This document shows positions 12,276-24,366 of a stretch of 64,000 nt of DNA, piece after piece; the first letter of the stretch is position 1, and every line of letters starts with the position of its first letter. The notes under the pieces were generated by a model. It did no database searches and had not been told where the DNA came from. It saw nothing but the letters and a program-made list of their open reading frames with translations. The position numbers and the translations under genes were made by a program. Source of the stretch: Nissolia schottii (lineage: Eukaryota; Streptophyta; Magnoliopsida; Fabales; Fabaceae). The DNA lies in NCBI GenBank assembly GCA_003254905.1, contig QANU01035241.1, forward strand, positions 61,883-125,882, written 5' to 3'.

Positions 12276-13240
12276 NNNNNNNNNNNNNNNNNNNNNNNNN
12301 NNNNNNNNNNNNNNNNNNNNNNNNNNNNNNNNNNNNNNNNNNNNNNNNNNNNNNNNNNNNNNNNNNNNNNNNNNNNNNNNNNNNNNNNNNNNNNNNNNNN
12401 NNNNNNNNNNNNNNNNNNNNNNNNNNNNNNNNNNNNNNNNNNNNNNNNNNNNNNNNNNNNNNNNNNNNNNNNNNNNNNNNNNNNNNNNNNNNNNNNNNNN
12501 NNNNNNNNNNNNNNNNNNNNNNNNNNNNNNNNNNNNNNNNNNNNNNNNNNNNNNNNNNNNNNNNNNNNNNNNNNNNNNNNNNNNNNNNNNNNNNNNNNNN
12601 NNNNNNNNNNNNNNNNNNNNNNNNNNNNNNNNNNNNNNNNNNNNNNNNNNNNNNNNNNNNNNNNNNNNNNNNNNNNNNNNNNNNNNNNNNNNNNNNNNNN
12701 NNNNNNNNNNNNNNNNNNNNNNNNNNNNNNNNNNNNNNNNNNNNNNNNNNNNNNNNNNNNNNNNNNNNNNNNNNNNNNNNNNNNNNNNNNNNNNNNNNNN
12801 NNNNNNNNNNNNNNNNNNNNNNNNNNNNNNNNNNNNNNNNNNNNNNNNNNNNNNNNNNNNNNNNNNNNNNNNNNNNNNNNNNNNNNNNNNNNNNNNNNNN
12901 NNNNNNNNNNNNNNNNNNNNNNNNNNNNNNNNNNNNNNNNNNNNNNNNNNNNNNNNNNNNNNNNNNNNNNNNNNNNNNNNNNNNNNNNNNNNNNNNNNNN
13001 NNNNNNNNNNNNNNNNNNNNNNNNNNNNNNNNNNNNNNNNNNNNNNNNNNNNNNNNNNNNNNNNNNNNNNNNNNNNNNNNNNNNNNNNNNNNNNNNNNNN
13101 NNNNNNNNNNNNNNNNNNNNNNNNNNNNNNNNNNNNNNNNNNNNNNNNNNNNNNNNNNNNNNNNNNNNNNNNNNNNNNNNNNNNNNNNNNNNNNNNNNNN
13201 NNNNNNNNNNNNNNNNNNNNNNNNNNNNNNNNNNNNNNNN
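12276..13240. other. Assembly gap (965 Ns) inside the outer LTR
   Basis: An unbroken run of Ns. The sequence on both sides belongs to the plus-strand LTR that begins at 11449. The long open frame that appears to span the gap is an artefact of the Ns. Confidence 0.99.
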
Positions 13241-14109
13241 TGACCTGGACTAGATAGGATTTTGATAGTTAGAATATGTGAAGTATGTGCATTCCATGCA
13301 TTTTATGATAAGAAAAGTTAAAGAATTTGAAGTAATTAGGAGATAAGTAAAGATTACGAAGTGAACAATAGGGAACAAGTCATGACATGCTGCAAGTACT
13401 GAAAAGAAGTGAAATTCTGAAATGCTGCTGAAAACTCTGAGGCCGTGATCACGAGAGCCAAATAACAAGCCCATTTCAGTAGGTCCGAGGGACATACTGA
13501 AGATGGAAGCCCGCCACAGGTGGTGTCGATATGGCATCCCTGCAAGGTGTGCGGTTATCGCGCCTAGCACGGTCGAAAGAGGGCAATGCTAGGTGGGGGT
13601 ACAATATCCGCCCACTGCCGTTGGGTCAGAGAGGACACGCAGCAGGTGAAACACCCTAGCTAACTGTTTACCCGTACGTAGTAAACAAAGCTCACTAGGT
13701 TGTTGTCTACTTAGTCGGAATACTTTAGTCCATAGTTATCTTTTGGAAATAATTGTTTAGGAAAATAGGGACCTGTTTTAATTTTTACATTTACCTTACA
13801 TAATGGTCAAAATAGAGCCATGCGTCGGAATAAACAATATAACAAAACGTACAACTATAAAATAATGCCACATCCAGAGTATATATCTAGGTGGTCCATC
13901 ATACAAGTCACATAGCTGTATATACATAATAAGTAAGATACGTAAACATCACATGTACATAAACTGAAATACTGAATACATAAGTCAAACTACATCATAT
14001 CAAAATACACAAGTCATAATACAACATATCAAAATACAAGGGCTGCTAGAGACCCTTGGCAAAATCTGGACATCCAGCTATCTCTATGTCCCTATCCGGT
14101 CACGGCCGC

Positions 14110-14175
14110 TCATGGCTCTGCTGGCGGCTCATCAGCATCCTCAAAACATGAATCATCATCAGTACCTGAAGTCAT
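14110..14175 (-). other. 22-codon acidic mini reading frame in the solo LTR
   Basis: An ATG-to-TGA frame of exactly 66 nt coding MTSGTDDDS, two other residues, then EDADE, three more and EP, stop. The outer LTR has a frame of the same length at 17126-17191. Upstream is a pyrimidine-rich stretch ending ATGACTTCAG, so it could also be read as a splice acceptor followed by a short acidic exon. Whether it is translated is unknown. Confidence 0.4.
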
Positions 14176-15495
14176 AAGAGTGGGGAATGAGAACGGTAGG
14201 TTCTCAGTGGAATAACCTTAGTTCCTGAGTCATGCAACAGATTATGTCGGACTTCAGGCCGCTCAGAGATCTCTAGTGAACATACATACTAAACAGCCTA
14301 CTAGTTTTCATCTGGCCTATCTGAACGGCTTTATCAGCATTATTATGTGACCTGGGTACTACTCTTGCTTACTACGTTCTCGTGCTGATTAGCAATTCGT
14401 GAATATACATAATCATCTCGAGCGTGCTCTTGACGGTACGGCGTAACAGCATAATACAACTTCAGAATGAGCCGAATATGTCACAGAATACATTTAGCAT
14501 TTAATTCAGCATACCAGAAGCATAAACAATCCAAATAAACATAACAGAATCAGCGGAATAGGCGTCACATAGTCACCCAAAGTAAATATAACAGAATCAG
14601 CAGAATATATGTACAGCAGAATCATCAGCATAAACATGATTTCCAATTATGCCTGTATGTAACAGAATAAAACAGCATCACAAAATATAACAGCATAACA
14701 AGGTATATCAGCATCACAGAAATTAGCAGCGTGACAGAATACAACAGCATAACAGAATAAATGTTATTCCCACCATAGTAATGTCCTCTGTTGATACTAG
14801 TATGACGGAATAACCTCACACCTCCAGTATAGGCCGACACTGTCTGGACCTTACTGAGGTGGGCTTCCACCTGCCGTGTGCCCCTTGGGGCCCATCGACA
14901 GTGGGCGGATATTGTACCCCCACCTAAGCTTGCCCCCTTTCGACAATGCATAGGCGTGGTAACCGCACACCTCCAGGTATGCCATATCGACACCACCTGT
15001 GGCGGGCTTCCACATTCAGGATGCCTAGACCTCCTGAAGTGGGATCAGGGTGGCTCACGTGATCACGGCCTGTTCAGCATGTGGCATATAGCCAATATTT
15101 TCAGCATGGGGCATTTAGCCCTTTTTCAGCAGCATTGGGCATTGGCCCTGTTTCAGCAGCATGTTCAGCATTTTTGTACCTGCAGCATGGCATACTTGTT
15201 CCCTATGGTTCATTTCAGCATCTTACTTATTTCAGAGTTAATTATCATGTCTCTAACTAGGTATATCATGAACTCATGTAAGCTATCAAGATCATCACGG
15301 ATTTTATCGCAGAAGCATGTTCAATAGATTTATTTCACATACAGCATGTCAATCAGAGCAATAGCATGGAATACTAGGATAGGTGCCTTAGGAGGGTTCC
15401 ATAAACTTTTCTGGCCTTAGATCATTACAGCAGAACTACGGTTTCACTCAATGGCTAAAACCCTCAGAGTCTAGCACTGAAGCATGCAGGGAACC

Positions 15496-15541
15496 GCTTA
15501 GCGCGTCGCTCAGCGCGCCGCTCAGCGCTGCGCTTAGCGCT
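15496..15541. repeat. GC-rich short tandem repeats in the solo LTR
   Basis: A run of GCTTAGCGC / GCTCAGCGC units (about five copies of 9-11 bp) in an otherwise AT-rich LTR. The units contain AGCGCT and GCGC palindromes, so the single strand could fold into a hairpin. Confidence 0.7.
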
Positions 15542-17125
15542 CCCTGACGACTGCAGATAGAATTTATTGCTTTTTTCTCCTTTTCTCTTCCTTTTTCCAT
15601 GAAACCCACCTCAGATTTTCACACAGATTCAATACATAATAATTCTATCTAATCCAGGTCACAGGACCCTTCAGAATCATCTTTCTAACCCTAACATCAT
15701 TTCTATCAATTATTGACATACATGCATAAAAGCATACATACATACATAGAGACACATAATTCAAGCGTAATAATCACATATAATCCAGGTCACAAGACCC
15801 TTCAAAATTGTCTCCCTAAGTCCTAACCTCATTTCTAACAATTATGTTCAAAATCTCATAATTCACATACATACACATACACACACATAACACTTAGCCA
15901 CCATCAAAGAGGTGAGGAACTAGGGTTACCCACTTCCTAACTAGCTTCTTGATGATTGAGGAAGGATGAAAGTAAGCTTGGATTGCTTGATTGAGTTCTC
16001 TTGGCCAAGAAGTGAAAACCCTAGGTTATGGAGATTTTAGGGTTTTGGAACTTGAGCTTTCCTTTCTCCAAGTGAAGAGAAATTCCTTGCCTTGCCACTT
16101 GCTTATCTTCTGTAGGAGTTTGAGAAGGAATTAAGATGATGGAAACAGGAGATTATGGTGGTGGAAAGCTTTGGAATAGCTTTAGGTTATGAAAGCTTAG
16201 GAGAAAAGGAGTTTGGAAGAACTTTGATGTGTTTGGTGTGTGTGTTTCGTGGGGGGAAGAGGGCTGCCCGAGGGTTTTAATCCCTTGGCCCTAATTAATT
16301 CCACCCTTAATGAGTTTTATGTCATGTTGGTTCATTAATTCTTTCTGCCCGGACGTCCTAAAATTATTTCGGACATACCGTTGTGACCTATAAATTTTCC
16401 TTGTTCATATTTAAATCTTTGTTGAATTATTCTCACATTATTTTCATATTAGTGTATTTTACAGACTCCTTTGAGTCACACTTAAGTTCTAAAAATAGCC
16501 TAACACTAACCCAAACGTCACCAAACGTACCGAGATCGCATAATTATTCTTTTTAACTAATACGATAGAGATTAAATAAATTCGTTGAATTTTATTTCAT
16601 TTTTATCTCATCTTTTCCTTATTAACATGTTCTTAATTATTTATTAAGCGGAATTTTTATAAAGGGAAAAACTTGGGGTGTTACAGCAGGTGGAAGCCCA
16701 CCGCAGGAAGGTCGAAAGAGGGCCTACACTGGGGGTAAGAGGTTATTTCGTCATAGCAGGGTCGAAAGAGGGCAATGCTATGGTGGAAATAACATATATT
16801 CCAAAAGCATGTTCATTCTGCTGCGCACTATTATATGTAACTGTTATTCTGTAACTACCGTCAAGACAATGCTCGAGACGGCTATGTATGTACACGTAAT
16901 GTTAATAAGCACGAGAACATAGTAAGCAAGAGTAGTTCCCCTATCACCTAGTAATGTAGATAAAGCCGTTCAGAACTTAGGCCAGACAATAATCAGTAGG
17001 ATGTTAGTATATTTACACACTTAGAAATCTCTGAGCGGCCTGAAGTCCGACCTAATGTGACACGAGATCCACAGGAGCTAAATTTATTCACACTGAGAAC
17101 CTACCGTTCTCACTCCCACTGCCTT

Positions 17126-17191
17126 ATGACTTCAGGGACATATGACGACTCATACTACGAGGACGCGGACGAGCAGACCGAGGAGCCATGA
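17126..17191 (+). other. 22-codon acidic mini reading frame in the outer LTR
   Basis: The counterpart of 14110-14175: ATG to TGA in exactly 66 nt, coding MTSGT, one residue, DDS, two residues, EDADE, three residues, EP, stop. Compared codon by codon with the other copy, about half of the differing codons are synonymous third-position changes. The leader CCGTTCTCACTCCCACT is also shared. Function unknown. Confidence 0.4.
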
Positions 17192-17653
17192 GCGATCATG
17201 TCAGGATGTTTGCCCAGAGACAGCTGGATACTGGGATTTTGATCAAGGGCCTGCTGAGTAGGATTCCAGTAGCCCTTGCATTTTGATATTTTGTATTTTG
17301 GATTATGGGTATGATACTTTTGGATTATGTATATGCTATTTGTATGTACTTATGATAATTATAATTTCATGATCTTTTGATGGACCAAATGTATGTATAT
17401 CTTATGCCTTATCACTATACTGTTATCCGCTAAGCCCAAAGGCCTTACCGCTTGTTATACTCGTTCTTCCTACGCATGGCTCTATTTTTGTAGTTAATCA
17501 ATGCAAATGAAAAGTTTAAAATTGGTCCTTATTTTCTTAACCAACTATTTGCGAAATTAACAAAGGACTAAGGTATTCCGACCAGGTAGTAAACAACCTA
17601 GCGAGCTTGCGTGCGACTTAAGCGTATGCAGTTAGCTAGGGTGTTTCATGTAA

Positions 17654-18667
17654 AATGCATTTAATCACATTTATAAAATATGACTAAACTAAAAAAAATT
17701 ATTACAATGTAACACAATTAATTTAGTATATCGATACATTTTATAATCAAAGAGTTAAGGACATATTTATTAGGTTATCTAATTTATCCTGCTATCGCGT
17801 ACCGAATTCTCTCTTGCTGAATTTTCTATATTTGTAATTTAATCACAAAAAATGACCAGCTAAGTATCAAATACTTGGTAACTATGGTTAAGAATCCTAA
17901 TTTTTTGTATACATGATCACAAAAGTGCATCACACTTCCAAAGTTAGAGTGAGCATGGCAACGTATTATGTCCGATTGGATAAGCTTATAAATTCTTTAT
18001 AGGATATTTGATGTGCATATTGTATTGTATAAGCTTATCCGACAATGACTCTTGTTTCCTTGTACATCATTTTGATGTATAACTTAATCAAGTCAATGGG
18101 GTTAAAATCAATAACCCATTTATTTACCACCACAAGCCACCACACCGCATGATTTAACAATCGTATCATTGTCGTGCTCACCCCATTTTCACACCACCAT
18201 CGTCTTTATAGCGACGTCACAGTTTCATCTTTCTCTTTGCATTGGTGTGACTTCGTCCTCCTCACCCCGACCACTAGGACTTTGTCTTCCTTGCTACGAC
18301 CATGCCACCGTGACCTCCTACTTCCTTGCAGCACCGTTCATGGCCTACCAAGTCCATCAATGGCCAAATTCCCTCCCATCCCCATCTTGATTTTAAATCC
18401 TAGGTCAAAATAATCTTTTCTGGTTGGATTTGGGCTCTTGGGTCATAGGATTTGTTTTTTATTGTTTTAAAATGAAGTTTGGGCCATAAGTTTTAAGTAA
18501 ATGGTATTTTTGTCATTTTATAAATCCTATATTGTGTCTTATATAATGTCATTCCAAACATTAGATTATAAATCAAATGAGAAGATATATACGTAGCATT
18601 CCCAAGTTCGTTATGCTAGTTAGCTCTATATCCTATCCTATTAATATTCTAATAGGCAAGTAGTGTC
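17654..18667. other. Intergenic, no gene seen
   Basis: AT-rich sequence with a C-rich patch at 18130-18380 (CACC-rich). Similar low-complexity CACCACC-type sequence occurs at 27840-28000 and 33360-33520, so it may be part of a dispersed repeat. The open frames in it have the composition of this repeat and no recognisable domain. Confidence 0.4.
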
Positions 18668-18680
18668 ATTGCCTCCTTTC

Positions 18681-18873
18681 TTTTATTTTTTTTAGGTTGT
18701 CTGTCCGGTATTCAAGGTTTCGCCTTGAGTAATCTGGGTCGACCCGGGTCGCACACTTGACTATGGCGGGTGAGTCTCCCAGCAGGAATAACTGCATACA
18801 CAAGGTCTCGAACTTGGGACCTTGCTTAAATGATATCAAGCTGCTTACCACTTGGATCAACCCCCCGTTGGTA
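18681..18873 (-). mobile_element. tRNA-derived SINE, copy A
   Basis: A complete copy on the minus strand. It begins (minus) ACCAACGGGG with an A-box-like GGTTGATCCAAGTGGTAAG, carries a B-box-like AAGTTCGAGACC, and ends in an A-rich tail (T-run at 18686-18692 on plus). A perfect 13-bp target duplication, ATTGCCTCCTTTC, flanks it (18668-18680 and 18874-18886). Same family as copies B and C. Confidence 0.9.
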
Positions 18874-19283
18874 ATTGCCTCCTTTCCTGATGTAGCTCCT
18901 TAACAACAATCTCATCTTCCTCCTAAACACTCTCTTAATGGTCCATATTAAAAATAAAAATTGAATGGGTCAGATTGAGTCAAGTAACCATTAATCAAAA
19001 GTCAATCTCTACCTCATAAATCCTACCAAAGTTTTGGTTTTCAATGTTGTATTCCATTCCCAGTTTTTCTACTATTAATTTACTCCTCTATCATAAAATT
19101 ACATCTTCATCAAAATGAACAATTTCTTCTCCACATTTTTACTATTTCAATATTAGAGCTACATTCTTCCTTTCTCTACCCGTGCTTCTTCTTCTACTTC
19201 TTTCTCTTCTTCCTCTTCAATTCGTGGAGGTCCTTCATTTGTCATATTCATGCAGTAGTGGATCTCTCTATACTAATGTCAAT

Positions 19284-19312
19284 CACACACACACACACAC
19301 ATATATATATAT
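19284..19312. repeat. (CA)n/(TA)n microsatellite
   Basis: A run of CA dinucleotides passing directly into TA dinucleotides. Confidence 0.95.
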
Positions 19313-19976
19313 TGATATTTGGTCATGGCAAGTTTTAAAAGCATGCCAAATTTACTTATTCAGAAGAAAATTAAACATTGATCCATCATTATACAAATCA
19401 ACAGAGAAATGACAAAAAAGTTTGTTAGAGACAATAAAGTTAAAAGGGGTTTTGTAATTATTATTTTTTTGTTATAAAAAATTGTGGGAATATCATGTAT
19501 GGTGATGTTATAAATGTGTATTTTTCGATGGCAAAATGTTGTGTTAATGTCATATTATAATGAATAATAAAATTGAATTTGAATTTACAATAATGAAATT
19601 TTAACAAAAGTGGGAAATACACTCTCAAAACAAGATCAAAATTATAACCATTATATTGATTATTCAATTAAAAATATAGTCATAAGTAAGTCAGGTTTCG
19701 TCAACTTATTAATTTCTTTTCACTGACATCATTCTCTATGTGTTTTCTTTTTAAGGAAAGTAAAATTTAACCATTAACTATGCCATTTTTCAATGTGTAT
19801 TGAGGATTCAACGAAAATTTTGAATTCGGCGTAAATAATTAACCATTAATTGTGCCATTATTTCGATGTTTGAATTTGAAATTAATACGACAGAATTCCT
19901 CCACTAGAATGATTTTGCTTCTTTTCCACCTATTTTGTTGATTAAGTTTTCTTCCATATACTTAATATTGATCAGT

Positions 19977-20164
19977 AACCAACGGGGGTTGGTCCAAGTG
20001 GTAAGCGGCTTGGTATCGCTTAAGCAAGGTTCCGAGTTCGAGACCTTGTGCACGCAGTTATTCCCGCTGGGAGACTCACCCGCCATAGCCAGGTGCGCGA
20101 CCCGGGTCGACCCAGATTAGTCAAGGCTAAGCCTTAAATACTGGGCAGGCAACCTAAAAAAAAA
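19977..20164 (+). mobile_element. tRNA-derived SINE, copy B
   Basis: A full-length plus-strand copy with A box GTTGGTCCAAGTGGTAAG, B box GAGTTCGAGACC, a GC-rich body (GCGCGACCCGGGTCGACCC) and a poly(A) tail. A perfect 13-bp target duplication, AATATTGATCAGT, flanks it (19964-19976 and 20165-20177). Confidence 0.92.
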
Positions 20165-20348
20165 AATATTGATCAGTTATCCATGAAAATTGTTGAAACC
20201 CATATTTATTAGAAAGAGATTGTAGATTGAATAACCAATCCAAATAAAAATTGTTATTTTTTAAAATGAAATGAATAAAACGTGATGTATGCCCACTTGT
20301 TACGTCAATATTTATGGATGGTGTGTTAAAAATCTATTTAAAGATTTA

Positions 20349-20465
20349 TTCTAATAGGCAAGTAATGCCATTGCCTCAATTGTTGATGTGGCTCCTTAAG
20401 AACAATCTAATTTTTCTCGTAAACACTTTTAATGGTTCAGATTAAAGACAAAATGAGTGGCTCAG
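20349..20465 (+). repeat. Paralogue of the SINE A insertion site without the SINE
   Basis: This stretch aligns over ~115 bp with the joined flanks of SINE copy A (18646-18680 plus 18887-18965). It shares TTCTAATAGGCAAGTA, CATTGCCTC, GATGT-GCTCCTTAA, ACAATCT, AAACACT and TTAATGGT in the same order. It has a single copy of the target sequence and no SINE, so it represents the pre-insertion state of that repeat. Confidence 0.75.
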
Positions 20466-20523
20466 ATTTCTCAATTCTTTATATATTACATTCATAAATA
20501 TAGTTGAATTACATTATCTAAGG

Positions 20524-20526
<3 letters not shown>

Positions 20527-20572
<46 letters not shown>
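20527..20572. repeat. (AT)n microsatellite
   Basis: About 23 uninterrupted AT units. Confidence 0.97.
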
Positions 20573-20574
<2 letters not shown>

Positions 20575-20680
20575 CAATATGAATAACTCAATGAAGAATA
20601 TAATATATTCAAGATTCGTAGTAAAACTGATTGCCAAAAAAAATCATAGTAAAAATGATAATATTGAATTAAGAGTTAAT

Positions 20681-20822
20681 GAACCAACGAGGGTTGGTCC
20701 AAGCCGGAAGCGGCTTGGTATCCCTTAAGCAAGGTCCCGAATTCGAGACCTTGTGTACGCAGTTATTCCCACAGTGAGACTCACCCGCCATAGCCAGGTG
20801 CGCGACCCGGGTCGACCCGGAT
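20681..20822 (+). mobile_element. tRNA-derived SINE, copy C, 3' truncated
   Basis: The same family as copies A and B: ACCAACGAGGGTTGGTCCAA, B box GAATTCGAGACC, GCGCGACCCGGGTCGACC. It stops after GACCCGGATTA and lacks the last ~40 bp and the A-tail. No target duplication is recognisable. Confidence 0.85.
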
Positions 20823-20830
20823 TAAATTGT

Positions 20831-23800
20831 TTCATGACTTATTTAACTTTTATTAAATTGAAATTATTTAAAGTTATTTATAATAAATATATATCTATTT
20901 ACGTAGGACTATTTGTGGCATAACTCACTTGACACCTTTGTTTCAATTTAGCGTATTTCTTACATTATAAACTACATATTTTTTTAATGAATATTCACAC
21001 ACCTCTGTAACAAATAAATATTTTTATTTAAACTCTAAATGCTAAACCCTAATTTAAAAAAAAAAAAAAGCTGCACAAAAAACATTTTTGGAGAGCCTAT
21101 TTAGAAAAAAATTTAAATATTTAATTTCAAATTCATTTACACCACAAATTATTAATAGCGTAATTTTCTTAATAATATTAATATCTCAAAATTTCAAAAA
21201 TAAATATATAGATATCAAAAAAATGTATTACACAATTTTTACATGGGAGATACTAAAAAAGTACAATACACAATTAGTGATTTACTTATCTTATAAAAAA
21301 AATGGGATGAAAAAATTTATAAAGTTGTGATAACTTATGCTACAAATTTATTTACATTAAAATATTATTTAAGATAATGATTTTCACATAATAAAAATAA
21401 TTATTCATAAAGTAACTTTCATATAGAATAATTATTCATGTAGTAATTTTCACAATAGGGGATGAGCTAGATTTGCTTCTAATAAGAAAATTTACAAAAT
21501 TATTAGATAAGATTTCAACTTTATTAGATAAGATTTTATAAGTAATATTATACTTCTGGATAAAGTTTTCGCAATAGGGGATAGAAATATTACATATCTT
21601 GGATTTAATGATTTGAAAGGAAAAAAAAAATAGGAGATGAGCAATTTTACAAAGTTTTTACAAACTACAAATTTATTTATTTATATAAAAACATTAGTTA
21701 AGATAATGATTTTCATGTGACAAAATAATTTAGTCATAGAATAATTTTTATAATGATATTAATATCTCAAAAGTGTTAAAGTAACATATACTTAATTTAC
21801 ACAAAAGATGTCAAAAAAGTGAAATACACAATTAATAATTTACTTATCTTATAATAACAAGTAAATTATAATACATGTAACACTCTAGGTAATTAATTGC
21901 GCCTAAGTTGTAATTAATGTTTACTAGTTGTCATGTTTTAACTTTACCTTACTTTTACACTTAGCTTGTTAAATACTTATTGAAAAATATGGAGAAATTT
22001 TGAACTTTTGTGAAAAATCCTTTTCAAAACATAAATCATACATCGTGGAACTTTGACAAAGGATATGTTGTGCGAAAGCATAAGGGTGCGGAACGAGATA
22101 CAAAACATACATAAATATATAACTAAATAACCTTGTACATTAGTCATCATAAACATATATTGATGTCACGTGTTCAACCATTGTAGTGATATAACTCAAC
22201 ATCCCAAAGGGGAAAGCGATAACGTAGCAAATACATAAGGACAGGTTACAACGTAAAGAAAGACTACATCATACTAAACAAAATGCATGGTACAGAAAAT
22301 GTTGAAACAACGCTCCTCTAAAATTTCTGAAATTGCGGAACGATTGCTTAGAATGGTAGATTCCAAATGATCCAAGCTAGCCAAAGACATGGTTGAGTCC
22401 AAGGTCATCACATGCCTTGTACTATCCATTAAAACCTATTACCAAATACGGATGATGATGAAAAAACAAGTTTCCTCAATGGATTCCTATGTACTGACTA
22501 AGTGTTATCGCATTCGGTTCTGCCGTTCGGGTCATCTCTAAGTGATCATGCATGTAAAGTTCAATGATTATCTTAACATAGTCTTGAACGATTACAAATT
22601 AATCCTAGTCTTTCCTTTAACCTAACACTTATCTATACAATGAGGCATAATTCATTTGTATTTATTATTAAGAAATTCCTATTTTATTATTACAAGTTAA
22701 AGATCTATCTAGAATTATAAAAGACGATAAGTATTACAGAAAAAAAAAAATTTGTATGTAAAATCTGTTTGTATTTAGTGTTTTAATATAATGAGTTTTT
22801 AGTTAACAATCATTTTTTTTATTATTATTATTTGGTTAAAAACGTTGATAGCTTGATTTATTAGCTTAGCTTAGTTGGATGGCTTGCTTTGACTTTGAGG
22901 CTCGAAGAAGATTTTAAATACATATCACCCTATTATTTTAGAAGTTAGCAATGTGCTGTTCACAATATAATCTACTACTTCACGGGAAAAAAAAAAAAGA
23001 AAGAAAGAAAGATTTACCACTTGATTTTACAATCAAAGTTACTAGTGAAAGTTCACTTTGTAATGCAATATTTTTAAAGCAACACTGAATCCGTTGTGCA
23101 TGTAATTTGATACTTAATTTAGTATCTCAGCATTTAACAAGTATCTTAACAAAAACTCGTCCTTGAGAACTCGCACAAGAGCCGCTTTTGTTTCTCAAAT
23201 TTAGATCAAGAAGCAAACTTCTCAAGCAAAACATATGTATAATTAATATAAATAACTTTACACTATCCATTCAAAAAAAAAGACAAAATAATAAAGGGCA
23301 TAAAACAAAATTAGATGTCAGCATAAAGGTAATTTTACCCTTAAAAATCTATACAAGACATTAGAAAAGGCATAATCTTTTGTCAAAAACATGTTTACTG
23401 TTGTTCATGCATTTAAAACTAAGTTACATCAATGTAACTTTACTTTGAACAATTATTACACCCCTTAACAACCTTTAATGGTATGATTTTTTGAAAATTC
23501 AACTATTATATTGAAAGTTCATATCATATAAATCATGCCTACAAAATTTTAAAATAATAAAAAAAATCATCATTTGATAAATTTTTTATATACATCAAAA
23601 CCAACTTAATACATATCTTTAATCTTTAAAATGTGTAATTTTTACTTGACCAAATTTTTGGATGATGTTTAATTTTATTTAAAACTTGACAAAAATGATC
23701 TCTGTGATAGGTAATTGTAATTCAATAGTTGGATTAGTGAAAATTTGAGTTTGAGTGATATAACTAGTTTTAAAATTACATAGATATAACTTAATCTTTA

Positions 23801-24360
23801 CACCATTTATATAGGATTAAGTGTCAATATAACCCTTAAATAATATTTTGATATCTCATTTTAAAATTTCAGGAACAAACATTTTGTGATTTCAAAAGCT
23901 ACACACCTTTTTTTTTTTTTTGGGAACCACTTACGAGAAACATTTTTCAAGAACTAGGTTACCACTTAACCCTCATTTATGTGTGTGAAATAGTTTAAAA
24001 CAGAATTGGCAAGTGCCAAACAAAATATACGTCACCCATCTACGTCTGTCGAGTCCAATATGACAATTATTATTTCACATGATCAACTAATTTTCCAATT
24101 TGTAAAAACTGTGAATGAAAAATTTATGGCATAACAAATCATAATGCTAAAAACCGCCAAAAAATTGGCATACCAAGTATTCGTACATGCTACAGTTGTG
24201 ACAAACATTCCTACAGATCATGTTATGGGCAAAAATGATTGAACTATTAAAAAGTCTCCTAGTACATATATACACGGAAAAAGTATTACAAGGACAGCAC
24301 ATAAGCCAATAGGGCATTGCACTAGCAATCTCCTTGTTTCGGGCAAAATAGTTTCAGATG
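20831..24360. other. AT-rich intergenic DNA with a degenerate LTR-like block
   Basis: Very AT-rich, no gene recognised. At about 21876 an LTR-like start (TGTAACACTCTAGG) is followed to ~22650 by sequence (GATGATGATG, GTGCGGAACG, GTACTGACTAAG) that resembles the composition of the large LTRs elsewhere in the window. I could not define its end or a target duplication. A (GAAA)n run lies at 22997-23011. Confidence 0.35.
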
Positions 24361-24366
24361 GCATAG

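Larger units (their letters stand above)
13647..16685 (-). mobile_element. Solo LTR (3039 bp) nested in the outer LTR
   Basis: Read on the plus strand it starts TGAAACACCCTAGC and ends GGGTGTTACA. On its own strand it therefore runs from TGTAACACCCC to GGTGTTTCA, with TG...CA ends. A perfect 5-bp target duplication, GCAGG, flanks it (13642-13646 and 16686-16690). It is related to the outer LTR but in the opposite orientation: both contain the GGTCGAAAGAGGGCAATGCT module and the same ending. No internal region or second LTR is present, consistent with LTR-LTR recombination. Inside are GC-rich hairpin-prone repeats (15496-15541) and A-rich 'acagcat' repeats (14655-14760). Confidence 0.92.
10896..17648 (+). 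mobile_element. Collapsed Ty3/gypsy (Tekay-like chromovirus) element with a nested solo LTR
   Basis: Bounded by a perfect 5-bp target duplication, TGTAA (10891-10895 and 17649-17653). From the left: ~100 bp of 5' LTR beginning TGTAACATCCCGATTTTTCC; a jump into the last ~390 bp of the polyprotein; a purine-rich tract near 11437-11447 (AAGGGGGGTGGAA); then the 3' LTR from 11449, whose first ~100 bp are nearly identical to the 5' copy. The 3' LTR ends GTGTTTCA at 17648. It is interrupted by the assembly gap and by the inserted solo LTR at 13647-16685, leaving about 3.15 kb. Most of the internal region has been deleted. The long LTRs and the polyprotein ending fit the Tekay clade, which is inference. 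Confidence 0.88.

Noticed and set aside
12272..13243. 323-codon open frame
   Set aside because: It is translated from the run of Ns and has no real sequence.
12986..15327. Open frames at 13250-13570 (-) and 14625-15327 as genes
   Set aside because: They lie within the outer and solo LTRs and have LTR repeat composition ('acagcat', 'ttcagcat' repeats). No conserved domain.
19977..20050. tRNA gene from the A/B-box pair
   Set aside because: It is the head of a SINE with target duplication and A-tail; no acceptor stem pairs.
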